From Panorpa germanica (taxonomy: Eukaryota > Arthropoda > Insecta > Mecoptera > Panorpidae), in the NCBI GenBank assembly GCA_963678705.1, contig OY783203.1, positions 39,494,347 to 39,558,346 of the forward strand: a stretch of DNA of 64,000 bases, written 5' to 3'. A model generated the notes under the pieces. The model made no database searches. It worked only from the letters and a program-made list of their open reading frames with translations, and was not told where the DNA came from. Shown here in pieces: positions 47,681 through 59,530 of the stretch. The stretch's first letter is position 1. Every line of letters starts with the position of its first letter. The position numbers and the translations under genes were made by a program.

Positions 47681-49461
47681 TACCCCTCTACCCCAAATTA
47701 AAAATATTTTGTGTAATGAATAACCAAATAACAATGGATGTAAAATAACCAAAAGCAAATATCAAAAGAGCGCTTATTATCAAAAAGGACTGCAGTTGTC
47801 ATAAGGACGAGGTGTCATAAGAAGTTATTCGAACTTTTTAATTTTCGAGTAAAGCCATTTATGTTTTGTCACATTTGGACCATTTATATTTTGTCATTTG
47901 ATCAATTGTGTACAAGCAAAGTTTTATCAATATTGGTTGTACCAATACTGCAAACAATATTGGTTGTAACAATATTTGTAGGGTGAGAATATACTCGTAC
48001 AAAGCATTTTGGTACTTTCAATAATTGCCTAAGAAGAATTAAAAAAATTCACATATTTTAGAAAATGAGGTAGAAAATGAACCTTGGAATTAGCTTCTGG
48101 AAAACTAGTTAGTGTTAACCTTGCACTGCAAAGCAATTTGCTAGCACAGTAGATAGATAGATTCATTTATATAATATTTTAATTTACTTGTTGAATTTGA
48201 ACAATGAATATTGTTATTGAATTGACAAATTATCTGATGATGTAATCCTATCTCTATTGCAGTTGCTCAATTAGATGCAATTAATCCATACTGACATTTA
48301 CTCGTATGAGAAGTTTGAACACTGAGTTAGGAACTTGAGAAATTGACAAACCTTGTTTAGTTATAGTGAATACGGGCATCCTTGTAAGCGAACAGGATTA
48401 GACTTGTGTTTCGATGTGTATTAATGATAGTGTTACTGCGACAAACTTGCAACACTAATTAGAATAAGGGCACACTGGAGACAAGACTGTAATTAGATAA
48501 ATTAGGAACCGTTTTTTCTACTCTCAGATAACTGAGGTTTATTACAAACTTACTGGATGTGCTAATAATGACTTCAAGGATAGTTTGGTTCAATGGTATT
48601 TAGCGTATCAATAGCGTTTATATGTTTTACATAGCTCAATCGTGTGCTAAGTTATTAACGTTTTTATATTTGAAAATTTGAAATACTAGGTTGTAAATCG
48701 ATTGTCATTTTAGTACCCCGTTGCCATCTATATCTAACTAGATAACCATGAATAACGTTTCACCTTAACTATGTACATAATGCCATTTTACAAATTTAGT
48801 ACGTTATTGAGACGCTAAATAGCCTTAAAACTAAATCTTGTTATGTATTAATATTTCCTGTAAATAGCAAAGAATTGGAACAAAAACATTTTTAGGTTTC
48901 AAAAGAATTATTTTTGAGTTTAAATAAATTTCTAAATAGTATAGATGCAATATATTATAAAATACACATATAAATACAAGTGTATATCTAATGTAAACTT
49001 AATGAAAATGGATGTAAAAAGCGATTTATTTAAAAAAAATAGATAACCTTGATGAAACGCTATTTAAGTAAACTTGAAAAATATGCCTAAATTGAAGGTG
49101 GGTCGTGAAATAGACTTTCAATTGCGACCTTAGAAACGCTATTGATACCCTATTATCAAAAGGATGCCCTAATGATGTGTTAAGTTTCGACAAGGGAAAT
49201 ATTATTATATAAAACATACGAGTATGTGTTGTATTATAAAATCATCTAACCAATCTCTAGTACCAATCCATCCAATCTAGTACCAATTATTCCATCGGAT
49301 CGTTAGCTTTTGCTAGGGCATGAAAATTATCACTTCGAATTTATATACAAGCGTGTATTTATATTAGCAGTATGCATACATATTAAATAATATGAGAAAC
49401 ACTTGAAAAATTATTCACAGCAGAGCATTACATTTATAATGGCATAGAATTTATAAAACGT
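47681..49461. other. AT-rich spacer
   Basis: No gene seen. A tandem duplication of a CAATATTGGTTGTA unit is at 47928-47985. Confidence 0.4.
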
Positions 49462-49469
49462 ATACAGCT

Positions 49470-50014
49470 AGTGATGGATTAAAGCTCGCGAGGCCCGGGC
49501 CTAGAGGTGCAAAATTTCAAAGGCTACTATAATTCAAAATTGAGTAGCTTTTGCGTCGACAGTAAGAACTGTTGGAGCTTGTTTTTCGCTTTTAAAATAC
49601 ATATTAATATTATTTATATAATATATTATAGTTCATATCATATTAATTATATTTCATATTAATATTCAAGTTTTCTTCTTTCCTACTACCTTTAGCGAGC
49701 ATCCGAGGAGACTCGAGAACTATCGAACGATGGTTGTTTAGCACAAAATAGGGAAAGCAACGGGAGAAACAATTTTGTGATCGCCGCAACCACATTGATT
49801 TCAAGTAATAATTTCAATATTCGATTGTATTTTAATATTCAATTGTTCTAGTACCGTGTTTGGAGTTATGTTATATACCTAGATATCTTATCTTAATATT
49901 GTTTTAAAAAAGCAATAAAGGTAAGATCTCTCGTATGATCGAGTAAGGTCGAATTGCTAGATATTGCGCCGTAGAATGCGTCTACGGTGCCATATAACTT
50001 AAGTTCGCCCCTGA
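49470..50014. mobile_element. hAT-like element, 545 bp, with perfect 8-bp target duplication
   Basis: Flanked on both sides by ATACAGCT (49462-49469 and 50015-50022). The ends are AGTGATGGATTAAAGC and, inverted, TCAGGGGCGAACTTAAG, which match at about 10 of 16 positions. The interior has GC-richer patches (GAGGCCCGGGCCTAG; CCGAGGAGACTCGAGAAC) but no transposase frame. Confidence 0.65.
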
Positions 50015-50346
50015 ATACAGCTTATAAAAAGTAATTTACTTTTATTTCAACTGCAAATGTATTTGTAGTACATGTACGCAAATATTAAAAATTTGTACGT
50101 AAAACAGAATAACATATCATAAAAATGTGAGAGTACTTATTTAGCTGTAGTCCTGTACACAGGTATAATATTACTGCATGTATCTGTCTGAAACTCTGAA
50201 ACAAAATGTATGTGAATATCCAATTGGTATTAGTACATAGACTATTCATACAAAATATATATCTATAGAAATTTTAGACTATGCAAAAAAGCGTATGTGA
50301 AAATGAATACAGTAGCTTCTGGGAAAAATATGAAATATCTAACAAT

Positions 50347-50600
50347 AAACGGCACAGTGGTCAAGTGCATTGATGTTTCACGCCACACCGATATGTTTTC
50401 GGGTTCGATTCCGGGTTAGTGCTATATTTTCTAGATGTATTATCAAGCTTAATTAAGTATGTACTCATATACTTATATACTTATAAGTCCATGCATTTGA
50501 GGTCCTGTTATCCTGAATATTCTGCTAACAAAATAGAAGGTCGTTTGTGATAGAAAGTTAGCATTGCAAATAGACCAACGTTAAATAAATTAAATTAATA
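50347..50600 (+). mobile_element. tRNA-derived SINE, near full-length reference copy
   Basis: Read as the family guide. The head GGCACAGTGGTCAAGTGCAT includes an A-box-like block (TGGCCGAGAGC in better copies). The B-box GGTTCGATTCC is intact at about 50402. The body has TATTTTCTAGATGTATTATC, a middle GAGGCC-type block, and AAAATAGAAGGTCGTTTGTG. The tail reads GACCAACGTTAAATAAAT. A and B boxes about 50 bases apart are the RNA polymerase III promoter of tRNA-derived SINEs. Fuller copies suggest a length near 300 bp. Confidence 0.85.
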
Positions 50601-50734
50601 CAACTTATTCATTGCTACATAATGGTAAAAATTTGCAGTCTTCCAGTTAGCCTATATACAAATATAGAGATGCAGATAGCCGTTTAAAGTTTCTTGTAAC
50701 AAGTTAACAAGTGTACTTTCTCAACTACATATAC

Positions 50735-50800
50735 ACTATTTATTCTCAAAATTTTAGCTTGGCTACATAGGTCTTGGGGCTCTGGGAGCTTGGACAAATA
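50735..50800 (-). repeat. Fragment of AGATCCCAGWGCCC repeat
   Basis: In reverse reads CTCCCAGAGCCCCAAGACCT and AAAATTTTGAGAATAAAT, matching 42713-42770. Confidence 0.55.
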
Positions 50801-50949
50801 TGTTTTGTTTATAATATGTTTGTTCTGCTTAAGATGTTAACCTGAGTAAATTAATGGAATTAGGTAGGGCAGCAAGAAAATGTACTTTAGGATAAAAAGT
50901 AAAATTGTAAAATTCTGAAAGGAAAAATAAATATTTTTCGAGAACCATA

Positions 50950-51085
50950 AACAATATGTGAACAATGTAACAGCCTACCAACAGTAAAACATTTTATTTT
51001 TCAATGCTTCAAGTACTCATCGTACAGACAATACTATAATTTCAAAGCAGAGAAAGTCAAAAAAATGCAGGACTGTTTCAATTAA
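50950..51085 (+). pseudogene. LINE ORF2 C-terminal relic (CCHC knuckle)
   Basis: The plus frame from 50957 reads CEQCNSLPTVKHFIFQC, then FKYSSYRQYYNFKAEKVKK and a stop at 51083. The Cx2C…TVxH…C knuckle is the end of a jockey-type ORF2. An in-frame TAA lies just upstream, so the copy is dead. Confidence 0.7.
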
Positions 51086-51242
51086 ACTAATTTAATCGCT
51101 GTATTTAAATACCCATATTCATAGACTATAATTATGTATGAATTGTATTTTATAGTTTCTGCATTTACGGTTTACAACCACCTTTACATTTTACAAAATT
51201 TTATCAGTTACAATTTTTTTTCTCTGGTCTTACAATCGTTTC

Positions 51243-51515
51243 TCACGACTCCCTCTGCTTACAAAGTTTCTCCTCCTTCTCTCTTCTCTTTCTCCTTACC
51301 TTCGTCATCCATACTCCTCTTTCTCTCTTTCCTTGCAATAACTCATCCAAGTTTAATTCACCTTCTACTTTATCCTGACACCTATATTTAATGCGTTAAA
51401 ATTTTTCCTCTTCCTTCCCACATATGTTGCATAACTTTTCTTCTACTGTTCCCCAATACCTACTGCCCCTCTCTTCATTCCCCAGCCTGAATCTAGCAAT
51501 CATTTTCACATCCAT
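51243..51515 (-). pseudogene. LINE ORF2 C-terminal relic
   Basis: The minus frame reads MDVKMIARFRLGNEERG, SRYWGTVEEKLCNICGKEEE, a TAA stop, then in the same frame a Lys/Arg/Glu-rich tail ending at TGA. This is the RFRLGNE…YW…CxxCG type seen also at 18857-18985. The sequence after the CxxCG is shortened relative to what such proteins normally carry. Confidence 0.75.
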
Positions 51516-52574
51516 TTGTTTTCCACTTTAACTATAATTATTTATTACAAATGTTTATAAATGTATACTCGTATATTGTTTTAAGTGATAATATCTGTCG
51601 AAAGTAGATGCACTAAAATAAATATAAAAATAAATTAATATACTCGTATTTTCTAGTAAGTTCACTTAAAATGGGTCATTATTTCTTTTAGTCCAGAGGC
51701 CCATATGGCTTATATTTCAACGTTCATAAATAAACATAATTACTCGCTAAGGCCGCTAATTAATTACACTTCCCTACAGTTTGGCTCTAATTAATGAAAT
51801 CATCCCCTATATGCTTATCTAATTTACCTAGTATTAATTATTGTACAAGTAAGACTACACTAGGTTCATTGTTTAGGTGAGACTAGAATTTATCTAAATT
51901 CAACAGCACTAGAACCTAATTCGTTGTCTTCTGTTTTACTGTTGATTCTATTGTAATTTATCTTAATCATTGTTTGTGATGGGGAATTAGTTCGAAATTA
52001 AATACCAGTACAAAAGGTGAATCAAGATCTGTTGTTTGGACGATTGTTGCCTTTGTCCAAGTAAAGCATGTATTGAATTTAATATATATGCATGAAGCTT
52101 ATCAAGAAGGTCACTCTCTTTCTCCCTCTGTCACTGAGTCAGTGCTTCCCAACCAAGTTAGATATTTTTGCACACGAGATATATTTCTATGGTGTATCTC
52201 CCATATCTAACCCGTTAATCGATGTTGAAACATCAAATACGTTTTAAATAAAATTGTGTTTTAAACTTTTAAATAACTGTAAGGAAGTGTTTTCCGCAGA
52301 CATTTCTTTTTAGTTCTTAGATCTGTGCACCGCTTCACAATTAACCAATTAAACCAAAAATCATATGTGATTAAAATGTTATGTAAGCAAAACCAACTAA
52401 TATTTTCTTGTTAACTTTAATTTTTTTTTTATGTAGTCTACATTATTTTCTTCAATTTACAAAACTGTTTTTAAGGTAGGTCACTATTATAACTACTTAG
52501 ATATTTAAAACTAAGTAAAAATTTGACTTGAATACTTAATTGTAATATTTATCTTGAATATACACTTTTTTAAA

Positions 52575-52815
52575 TTTTATTTATTTAACATCAGCCTATT
52601 GACTTTCATTTCCTGGCAGTATTTTTGGTATTCTATATGGTATTATGGTATTTATGGCTTCATATACGTAAAATACACAACTACCTAATAAGTTTATGAT
52701 CATGTATGTAGATAATTAATTTAACCAAACCCACAAAATTTAACTCTGTTTCGGAGATCAAACCTGACGCAGTAGATAGCATCAAGCATTAATGTTCTCG
52801 CCCATTATGTCATCT
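52575..52815 (-). mobile_element. tRNA-derived SINE, near full length
   Basis: Tail TTTATTTATTTAACATCAGC, body TTATGGCTTCATATACGTAA, AACCAAACCCACAAAATTTA, decayed B-box GGAGATCAAACCTGACGCAG, head CATTAATGTTCTCGCCCATT. Confidence 0.8.
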
Positions 52816-52907
52816 TACTTTTCTATTGAATAAAATTTAAATATGGTGTTAAAATAAGTATAATTAATTCAATTACAAAATTTCAAACATTTTACCTTAT
52901 CATATAT

Positions 52908-52960
52908 CATAAACTTATCAGGCAACGGTGTAGTGACACATATATATACACACATACGTG
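52908..52960 (+). mobile_element. Small SINE fragment
   Basis: CATAAACTTATCAGGCAACG and TAGTGACACATATATA belong to the middle of the family. Confidence 0.55.
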
Positions 52961-54310
52961 GTGGAATATAAAAAAAAGATATTTTAAATTATTATATCTT
53001 GAATTCAAAACGGTGAAGTACTAGATTTTTTTTAAAATTTGGTTAAAAGACATTTTGCTTTACTGCTCTAAATTGTTTCAAAATTATATCGGGACGGACC
53101 ATAATGGGAGGCGAGCCTGAAAATTGATAAATTTAATAAAACGGTCTGAAATAAATTCTAAAATTTCGGGATTTATTAGAAAACGTAACTCTTTGCATAT
53201 AAACAAAAATAGAAAATAATCTATCGAAAAGTGGTTTACCGCTGAAATTAAATTTGTTAAGAAAGAATACATTTTTTTATATCTCTTCCAAACAGACAAA
53301 ACTTCGACAACATAATAAAGCTCAAAAAGGCCTGCTATTCTCAAGTTCATAAACAATAATTTAATATAAATTATGTATTACAACTGTTTATAAATGTATT
53401 CATTATTTTAAGTGCTAATAACTATCGAAAGTTGATGCACACAAAAAAAAAACATTTGTAAAGTTGTACTCTATATTTTGGAACCTATTGATACAGCCGT
53501 ACAGAACTACTTGGCGATTGTCAAATATTCGTAGGTAATTGAGAAGGTCCGGAATATTTGAAATAAAGGTCCTGTTCAATCCTCGGAATAAAACACAGTC
53601 ACATTGTATTTACTTCGTTGGACAACACCTACGCTAACGCTACACCATGGTGATGATGATGACCTTTACCCGTGGTCCGTGAGAACCTCAACGTGTGCAT
53701 AATTTATAACCGTAGATATGTTGAAAATTATATTGAAATATTTTTACCTTGATAATTCTTATCAATTCTTTTCATAATATTTACTTGAAATGTGTCAGTT
53801 TTATTAACAGCTTTATTAACACTGTTTTTATAAATATTTGTTTATTTTCAATGAAAATGTAACTGTTCAATGAAATTTTATCGTTCATTTGTAATCGGAT
53901 CAAAAACATATATTCTGTTTTGATTTTTGTTTTTGTAATTTAAAAATAGAAACTGAATGAAACAACTCTTGGGTAAAAATCTTCGTTTAGAAGAATTAAT
54001 TAATAGGTGTTGGTGGAGGCCTCCTACCAAACCTGTGTTAATTGTGATTATAGAAAATTGAAATTGGCATGTAAGTAAAACATTTCGTGATAGCAAAATT
54101 CTAAAATTGAGACTTCAAAATCAGATTACTTCTAGAGTCCTAAGTAGGTAAGTTAGGTAATTCGCCTCTGCGAATATAAGCATCTTCACAAACGAAACAG
54201 AATTTTTTTTTTTAAATTCGTAGTATGTAAGGAGTAGGGGTTCTTGCCCCGGACCCTATTCCTGAGTCTTGCGAATAATATCCGTGATCGAACAGATCTG
54301 ATTTATATAA
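52961..54310. other. Spacer, nothing recognised
   Basis: AT-rich; the minus frames at 53084-53356 and 53878-54096 show no domain. A short GC-richer patch at 53620-53700 holds a GATGATGATGA run. Confidence 0.4.
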
Positions 54311-54430
54311 GTGGAACATTTTATGAATCACTTTTAAAAGAGTATTCCTGTACTATTCCTGAATTTTATTATTAATTATTATTATAGTACAGGAATACTC
54401 TTTTAAAAGTGATTTGTAAAATCTTCCACA
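54311..54430. repeat. Long perfect hairpin
   Basis: Arms 54326-54355 and 54385-54414 are perfect 30-base inverted repeats (AATCACTTTTAAAAGAGTAT… ) around a 29-base AT-rich loop. Imperfect pairing extends outward about 15 bases on each side (GTGGAACATTTTATG against CAAAATCTTCCACAC). It could be a MITE core, a foldback element or a small-RNA precursor. Confidence 0.85.
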
Positions 54431-54593
54431 CATATAATTGTTATAAATGTTTCACACATGTAATTTATGTAAATTGAAAGTATTTTTGATGATAACTGAC
54501 TAGAAATGCAAAAGTTATAAAAAAACAAATGTAAGAGTCTTACAATTATATATTGGAAGATTTATGAGAGTTAACAAGCACAAAGACGATAAA

Positions 54594-54727
54594 TATTAAT
54601 GATGATAAACTAAGGTACATGAATGCCTTTAAAGATATACGCAGGCAGAAGTGGGTTTTCTAAAGCCAAGGCGCGAGATTCAAATACATATATAGTAATG
54701 ACTTTTTCTACTTGGGCTACTTCTACT
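54594..54727 (-). mobile_element. Fragment of the hAT-like element seen at 16866
   Basis: TGATGATAAACTAAGGTACA, GAATGCCTTTAAAGATATAC, AAGGCGCGAGATTCAAATAC and GTAATGACTTTTTCTACTTG are its left interior in reverse. Confidence 0.7.
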
Positions 54728-54798
54728 ATTAGATTGATTTGAGAATGTCATTGTAGATCATTGGTTATGATTCACTGCAGTGTATTTCCTAGTTTTAG

Positions 54799-54860
54799 AC
54801 ATGAATCCATTAGTTACGCGACACACAAAGCGGGAGGTGCTGTCTTCAAAGTGTAACAGC
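54799..54860 (+). mobile_element. GGGCCATCC-family MITE, end fragment
   Basis: CATGAATCCATTAGTTACGC and GACACACAAAGCGGGAGG resemble the left ends at 28728 and 55562. Confidence 0.45.
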
Positions 54861-54889
54861 ATTTAAAACTGTTTTCAAATTTATTTATT

Positions 54890-55052
54890 ATTCTAAGTTC
54901 TATTATTGACGACATCTTACTATGTTGGTAGCTTTTATGGTGTTGTGGTCTCCATATATGAGAACACCGCTGCTTAATACAATAAATATCAAGAAACCCG
55001 AGGATCGAACCCGAATAAACACTGTCTAATGGCCAGCATCAATGCGTATGTA
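54890..55052 (-). mobile_element. tRNA-derived SINE
   Basis: GACGACATCTTACTATGTTG, TTATGGTGTTGTGGTCTCCA, and the B-box in reverse GAGGATCGAACCCGAA, followed by GGCCAGCATCAATGCG. Confidence 0.8.
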
Positions 55053-55561
55053 TTGGTAGACACACGCACAAATTTATTCACATTTACTTGTTTAAATATG
55101 AACTTTATCCAAAATATTAGTAGATTAGTAGGAAAATATAACCTTTTTATCTCGTTATTTTTAATCAGCAAAATTTGAACAAATGTCTACTGATGAATAA
55201 CATAATGTAAATTAAAATTTTCTGATAAGGTTATCACGGTTAATTCAATTACGAATACATAGAACATGCGTGATCGGTGTGACACGAGTACAATAATCCA
55301 AACAATATGTATCAGGTGGACATGTAGTACCATAAATACATTGTAGCTATTATAAATAACACATTACAGGTAGACAGATACTTGATCCAGTACTTAAATG
55401 CATGTCAGTGATACGAATGCAGTAAATAAAGCAGAGAGTGAGAGTGTGTAAACTAGGCGTAGACAGGGCTTGATGCATTAGTAGTTATCTATACTACAGG
55501 AGCTGATGTATATTTGTAGATACACAGATGTTTTATCAGTAGCGTACGAAAGGGGACAATA

Positions 55562-55805
55562 GGGGCCATCCATTAATTACATCACATACAAAAGAGGGTT
55601 TACAAAGTATGACAAAACGAAACGGGGGGAAAGGAGTAATAAGTTTAGTAACGTTATAAGTAACCTAAAATTCGCCATAGAAAAGCAAGAATAAGAAATG
55701 AAAAATAAGACTAAAAAAGTATTGTTTAAATGTTAAATTAAATATTAAAATGAGTGACAAGGGGGACAGTAAACAATTTGGTGAAGTGTATTGTCTTGTG
55801 ACGTT
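55562..55805. mobile_element. GGGCCATCC-family MITE, about 244 bp
   Basis: Left GGGGCCATCCATTAATTACA, then CAAAGTATGACAAAACG and a G-run. The right end is degenerate, near CTTGTGACGTTTCTAT. Length agrees with the copy at 32425. Confidence 0.6.
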
Positions 55806-57483
55806 TCTATCACTATTTCACTTCAATTATAGTTCGTATCAACTTTATCTTGTATTCCGACAGATGGAGTGGTTTCCTCATTTGTTGCCGATAAAATAGA
55901 CTATTCATATGAACGACTGTGAGAAACTGAACTGTGAATGAACTCTTTCATTGCAAAAAAATCGTACGCATCTTCAATATGATGGCAAAGTTACTTCAAA
56001 ATGTTTACTGGGTGGAAGGGTTAAGAATTCATGAAATTTCTATGTTATACATTATGATCTCTTATATACTGTGAAATGACAATTATTCAAAATCAGTAAT
56101 GAGTACGCTGTTGAAAAATGGACGCTAAACAAATTGACTTTTATTTAAGATTTGGTTTAGCCTTTTACGTAAAAAATGTTACGAAATGATTTTATCGGAT
56201 ACTTGATCTATTTATACCTTTCTTTAAATCCTTATAATCCAATTTTAGGAAAAGTTGAAACCTTTTAAGATTAATTACCAAAATTTCGTTTAAATAAACA
56301 TTTGTTTACCTCAATTTTTGTAGCTTTTTTATGCTCAATGGGTCATAAGGCAAGTGCATGTAATCTGCATCTCATAGTATTTCTTTTATAATATTTAATT
56401 GTTTTACTGATTGATCTTTTGACACTAGTTGTTGTTACCGGCAATATTAGAAACAGCACTAATGCAGTGTTTACTTCATAAACTCGCTTTTCAAACAATT
56501 AGACTTTTATAGAAACTAAGCTCAATTACTTATATGTTAGGTTCATTTAACATAAAAAGTTAACTTTCTGTATAGTTGTTTTTAGGTTAATATCATGTAA
56601 GATTACATAACAACAGCTAATAAAACTTTATACGGTAAAATATATAACGTTTTAAACTAAATTAATATATTAATAAATGATTTTTAATGACTTTTACATA
56701 TATTTACTGACATACATTGTCAGATAGGTAGATTTAATTAAGTCAAACCTAGATAAATAATAAACCGTAAGATTAGATAAATAAATTACCTTAAATATCA
56801 CAAACCTACTATCATCGTGTAATGAAGTTGTTGTAGTTTTTCTCAGTTTACTTGTCCAAGGGGTCCTTAAATAAGGTTGGGCCCTACGTCACTGCTTGTA
56901 TATCTATAGTAAATAAAACGATAATATTTCAATAGCAAAAAAAGGTGAACTGGCTGCTATAAATCATAGCTGTTGTATTAATATAATTCATACCAAGGTT
57001 TTTCTATATTTCGAATGTAAAGAATCTCTTTATATTTTAAAACTTGGCCATAGTTTTAAAAATAAATGTAGCATCCTTTTTTATAGGTTATTCATATATT
57101 AACCTTACACTATTCTCTCTGTGGATACCAACATATGGTTATTACATAAGTATACATGTAGATGTATTTGTTAAACTTGCTTTATGTATTCAAAATGTAG
57201 ATATAAATTGTAAACTATGCATTCATTCTTTACAGTTGAAAATATCTTCTGACAATAGATCCTGCCTGTGGGGAGAAGTTTGAGAAGGAGAAGAAGATTC
57301 AGAAGATTCTAGTGTACTATGCGGACGACAAACTTGAATAGAGCTTAAATCTTTATTTCGAAGTCATGCATGCATAGTAATTGGATTTGAAACAGAATGT
57401 AAACCAGAAATATAAATAGAAAATATCAATATGTAAAAATAAACTACTTTTTATAATAATGAAAATATGAAAACTACGAAATA
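55806..57483. other. Spacer upstream of the receptor gene
   Basis: No repeat family recognised. A pyrimidine tract ending TTTACAG at about 57233 may be a splice acceptor for a 5' untranslated exon of the receptor gene. The frame at 57044-57283 runs through it and is not coding. Confidence 0.35.
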
Positions 57484-59418
57484 ATGAAAATATCACTATT
57501 TTTCATAATAATCATCACCTTAGGTACCTCAGGTGATGATACAGAAAGAACTTCTGCATTAATGAAAGGTGATTTTATAATTGGAGCTTTGTTTTCGATT
57601 CATTATCAACCACCACAAAAACGTGCGGGTTCAGGACATTTTCTGGCTTGTGGTAAAGTTAGAGAGACTTATGGAATACAAAGGATTGAAGTGACTTTCA
57701 AAACTATTGATGAAATAAATAAGGATCCTAATATCCTTCCAAATATTACTCTTGGAGTTGAGATAAGAGATTCTTGTTGGTATGCTCCTGTCGCGCTACA
57801 ACAAAGTATCGAGCTCATCAGGGATTCCATATCACCTGTGGCGCCGCAAGCAGATTCATGCGCAGACCCGGAACAGGTTAGTGCATTGGTTTACTAGTTA
57901 TAAATCACATAGGGAAGGGATTTATATGCATTTTGCACACTTATCTCTTTTTTACATATTTTAACTTAATTGTTTTATTTTAAGTGTTAACGACTACGTT
58001 GCTGAAGTTAGCGAAAAGTTCGAAAATGAGCAGTACTAGTGGTGTAAAACACTAGTATTTTATAAATCTAAACTTGATTAAAAAAAGATATATGAAATAA
58101 AATAATGATATAAAAAGAAAACAACATTCTATAAAATACGATACATGTACTTACCATCGATTTGTACAATTCTTGCTATTACAAATATTAGTTAAGTTAG
58201 GTAAAATAAAACATGTTTTTTATTTATTATTTAGCACACAAAGATTAAATCTTTCTTCAACAAAATCTAAGTACCAAGTGAAAGAAATCATAAATACCAG
58301 CAAATATAACATTATCTATCTCTATCTAACTCATTATGGCATCTATCTATCTCTATCTAACTCATTATTTCATATTCATATCATTTAACAGTAGAATCTA
58401 TATGTTACAGCCATAACAGGTATTATTCTTTTTGAACATCTTAAGTTTAAAGAGGTTTACAAAGTTTGAATTACATAAAACGATAGGATCATAATTTTGT
58501 TTATGACTAAAGCAGGGTCATAATAATGTTTATGATGAGAAGAGGTTGACTTTACTTTATTTAGTATGAAAAGAGGAGTATAGATCCCTTTTATATGGGA
58601 TATGAAATACATATAGTGGTGTATTAGCGATATTTCGCTCTGAGACTCTCAGTACAACTTTGGACCTTATTGGTCATGTGGGGTTGTTCTTTGTTTCTCA
58701 GACCAGAAGAATCTAACACTTCATACCTTGGGATATTCATCATATAACAATCAATAGAGTTACTTCTATTCTTTCTATATTTGTTAATAAGTAATATTGT
58801 ACCTATATTTTAAACGGTTTGTAATTAGTAAATCCTAATTATTCCTGAGACAATTAATTAATAAAAATATATAGGAATTTCCTCTCATGATAAAGTATGC
58901 TTATGCGACTCATCTTCCTGAAAAAATCGCAAGTATCAAGAAAACAGTTGCAGTGTGAGAGGGCCTTAATACGATTCTGCTAAGTGCTCACTAGTTTCAG
59001 TCATGTTAAGAATACATACATGTTACCCAACATACACAATACAAAGTTCAAGTGGAGTAAACTTATAAATTATTTGTAACACAAAGTGAAATCATAACAA
59101 GTCTAAACAGATGTACTTGTAGTTGTACTTGTATATATGTCAAGGAAACACAAGGGAAGAAATTGAAAACAATATACTCGTACACTAATGAGTTAAGTTA
59201 GAAGAGTTAAGAATTCGGAATTACAAACAACATTTCATTAACAAAACAAGGTTTATGGTAATTAATTATAATTTTCTTTATTAAAATATTTATTTATTGT
59301 TTTAAATATATTTTAGGATGTGGCTTCAAAATCACGGTTCGGTCCTCGACAGGATGGACCCAGGAGAAGTGGACTAATTGGAGTCATTGGACCGGGTTCG
59401 AGTTCCGTAGCACTTCAA
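57484..59418 (+). CDS. mtt: Metabotropic glutamate receptor-like, first two coding exons (partial gene)
   Basis: Exon 1 is 57484-57876 (131 codons) and exon 2 is 59317-59418 (34 codons); both junctions are phase 0 with GT-AG borders. Residues 1-17 are a signal peptide (MKISLFFIIIITLGTSG). The rest is the start of the extracellular Venus-flytrap ligand domain of a class C GPCR: GDFIIGALFSIHYQPPQ, CGKVRETYGIQRIE, DEINKDPNILPNITLG, IRDSCWYAPVALQQSIELI, and in exon 2 GLIGVIGPGSSSVALQ, the family's ligand-loop motif. Insects have two such receptors. The YGIQRIE form is unlike the RGIQRLEAM form of mGluRA, so the B type (mangetout) is likely; that choice is inference. I searched by eye for the next exon (expected to open with VQNLL-type sequence) and did not find it before 64000, so the remaining exons lie beyond the window. 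The intron after exon 2 holds an antisense jockey-like element. Confidence 0.85.
57877..59316 (+). other. Intron 1 of the receptor gene
   Basis: 1,440 bp, GTTAGT to TTTTAG. Contains a 24-bp direct duplication and no recognised transposon. Confidence 0.75.
58314..58368. repeat. Tandem duplication of ATCTATCTCTATCTAACTCA unit
   Basis: Two copies of a 24-base CTAT-rich unit spaced 31 bases apart, within receptor intron 1. Confidence 0.85.
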
Positions 59419-59530
59419 GTAAGATAAGTTTTATCTTTAATAGTATAAAATTAGTATATTATGATATAAGATGAATTGGGTTTCAAGTATAGACTACTGA
59501 TGCAGATGGTATCATTTCTTAACTATCAGA

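Noticed and set aside
50402-50420. Possible tRNA gene at the GGTTCGATTCC motif, and similar motifs elsewhere
   Set aside because: B-box-like sequences occur in SINE copies with unrelated bodies; no clean cloverleaf or anticodon arm could be drawn.
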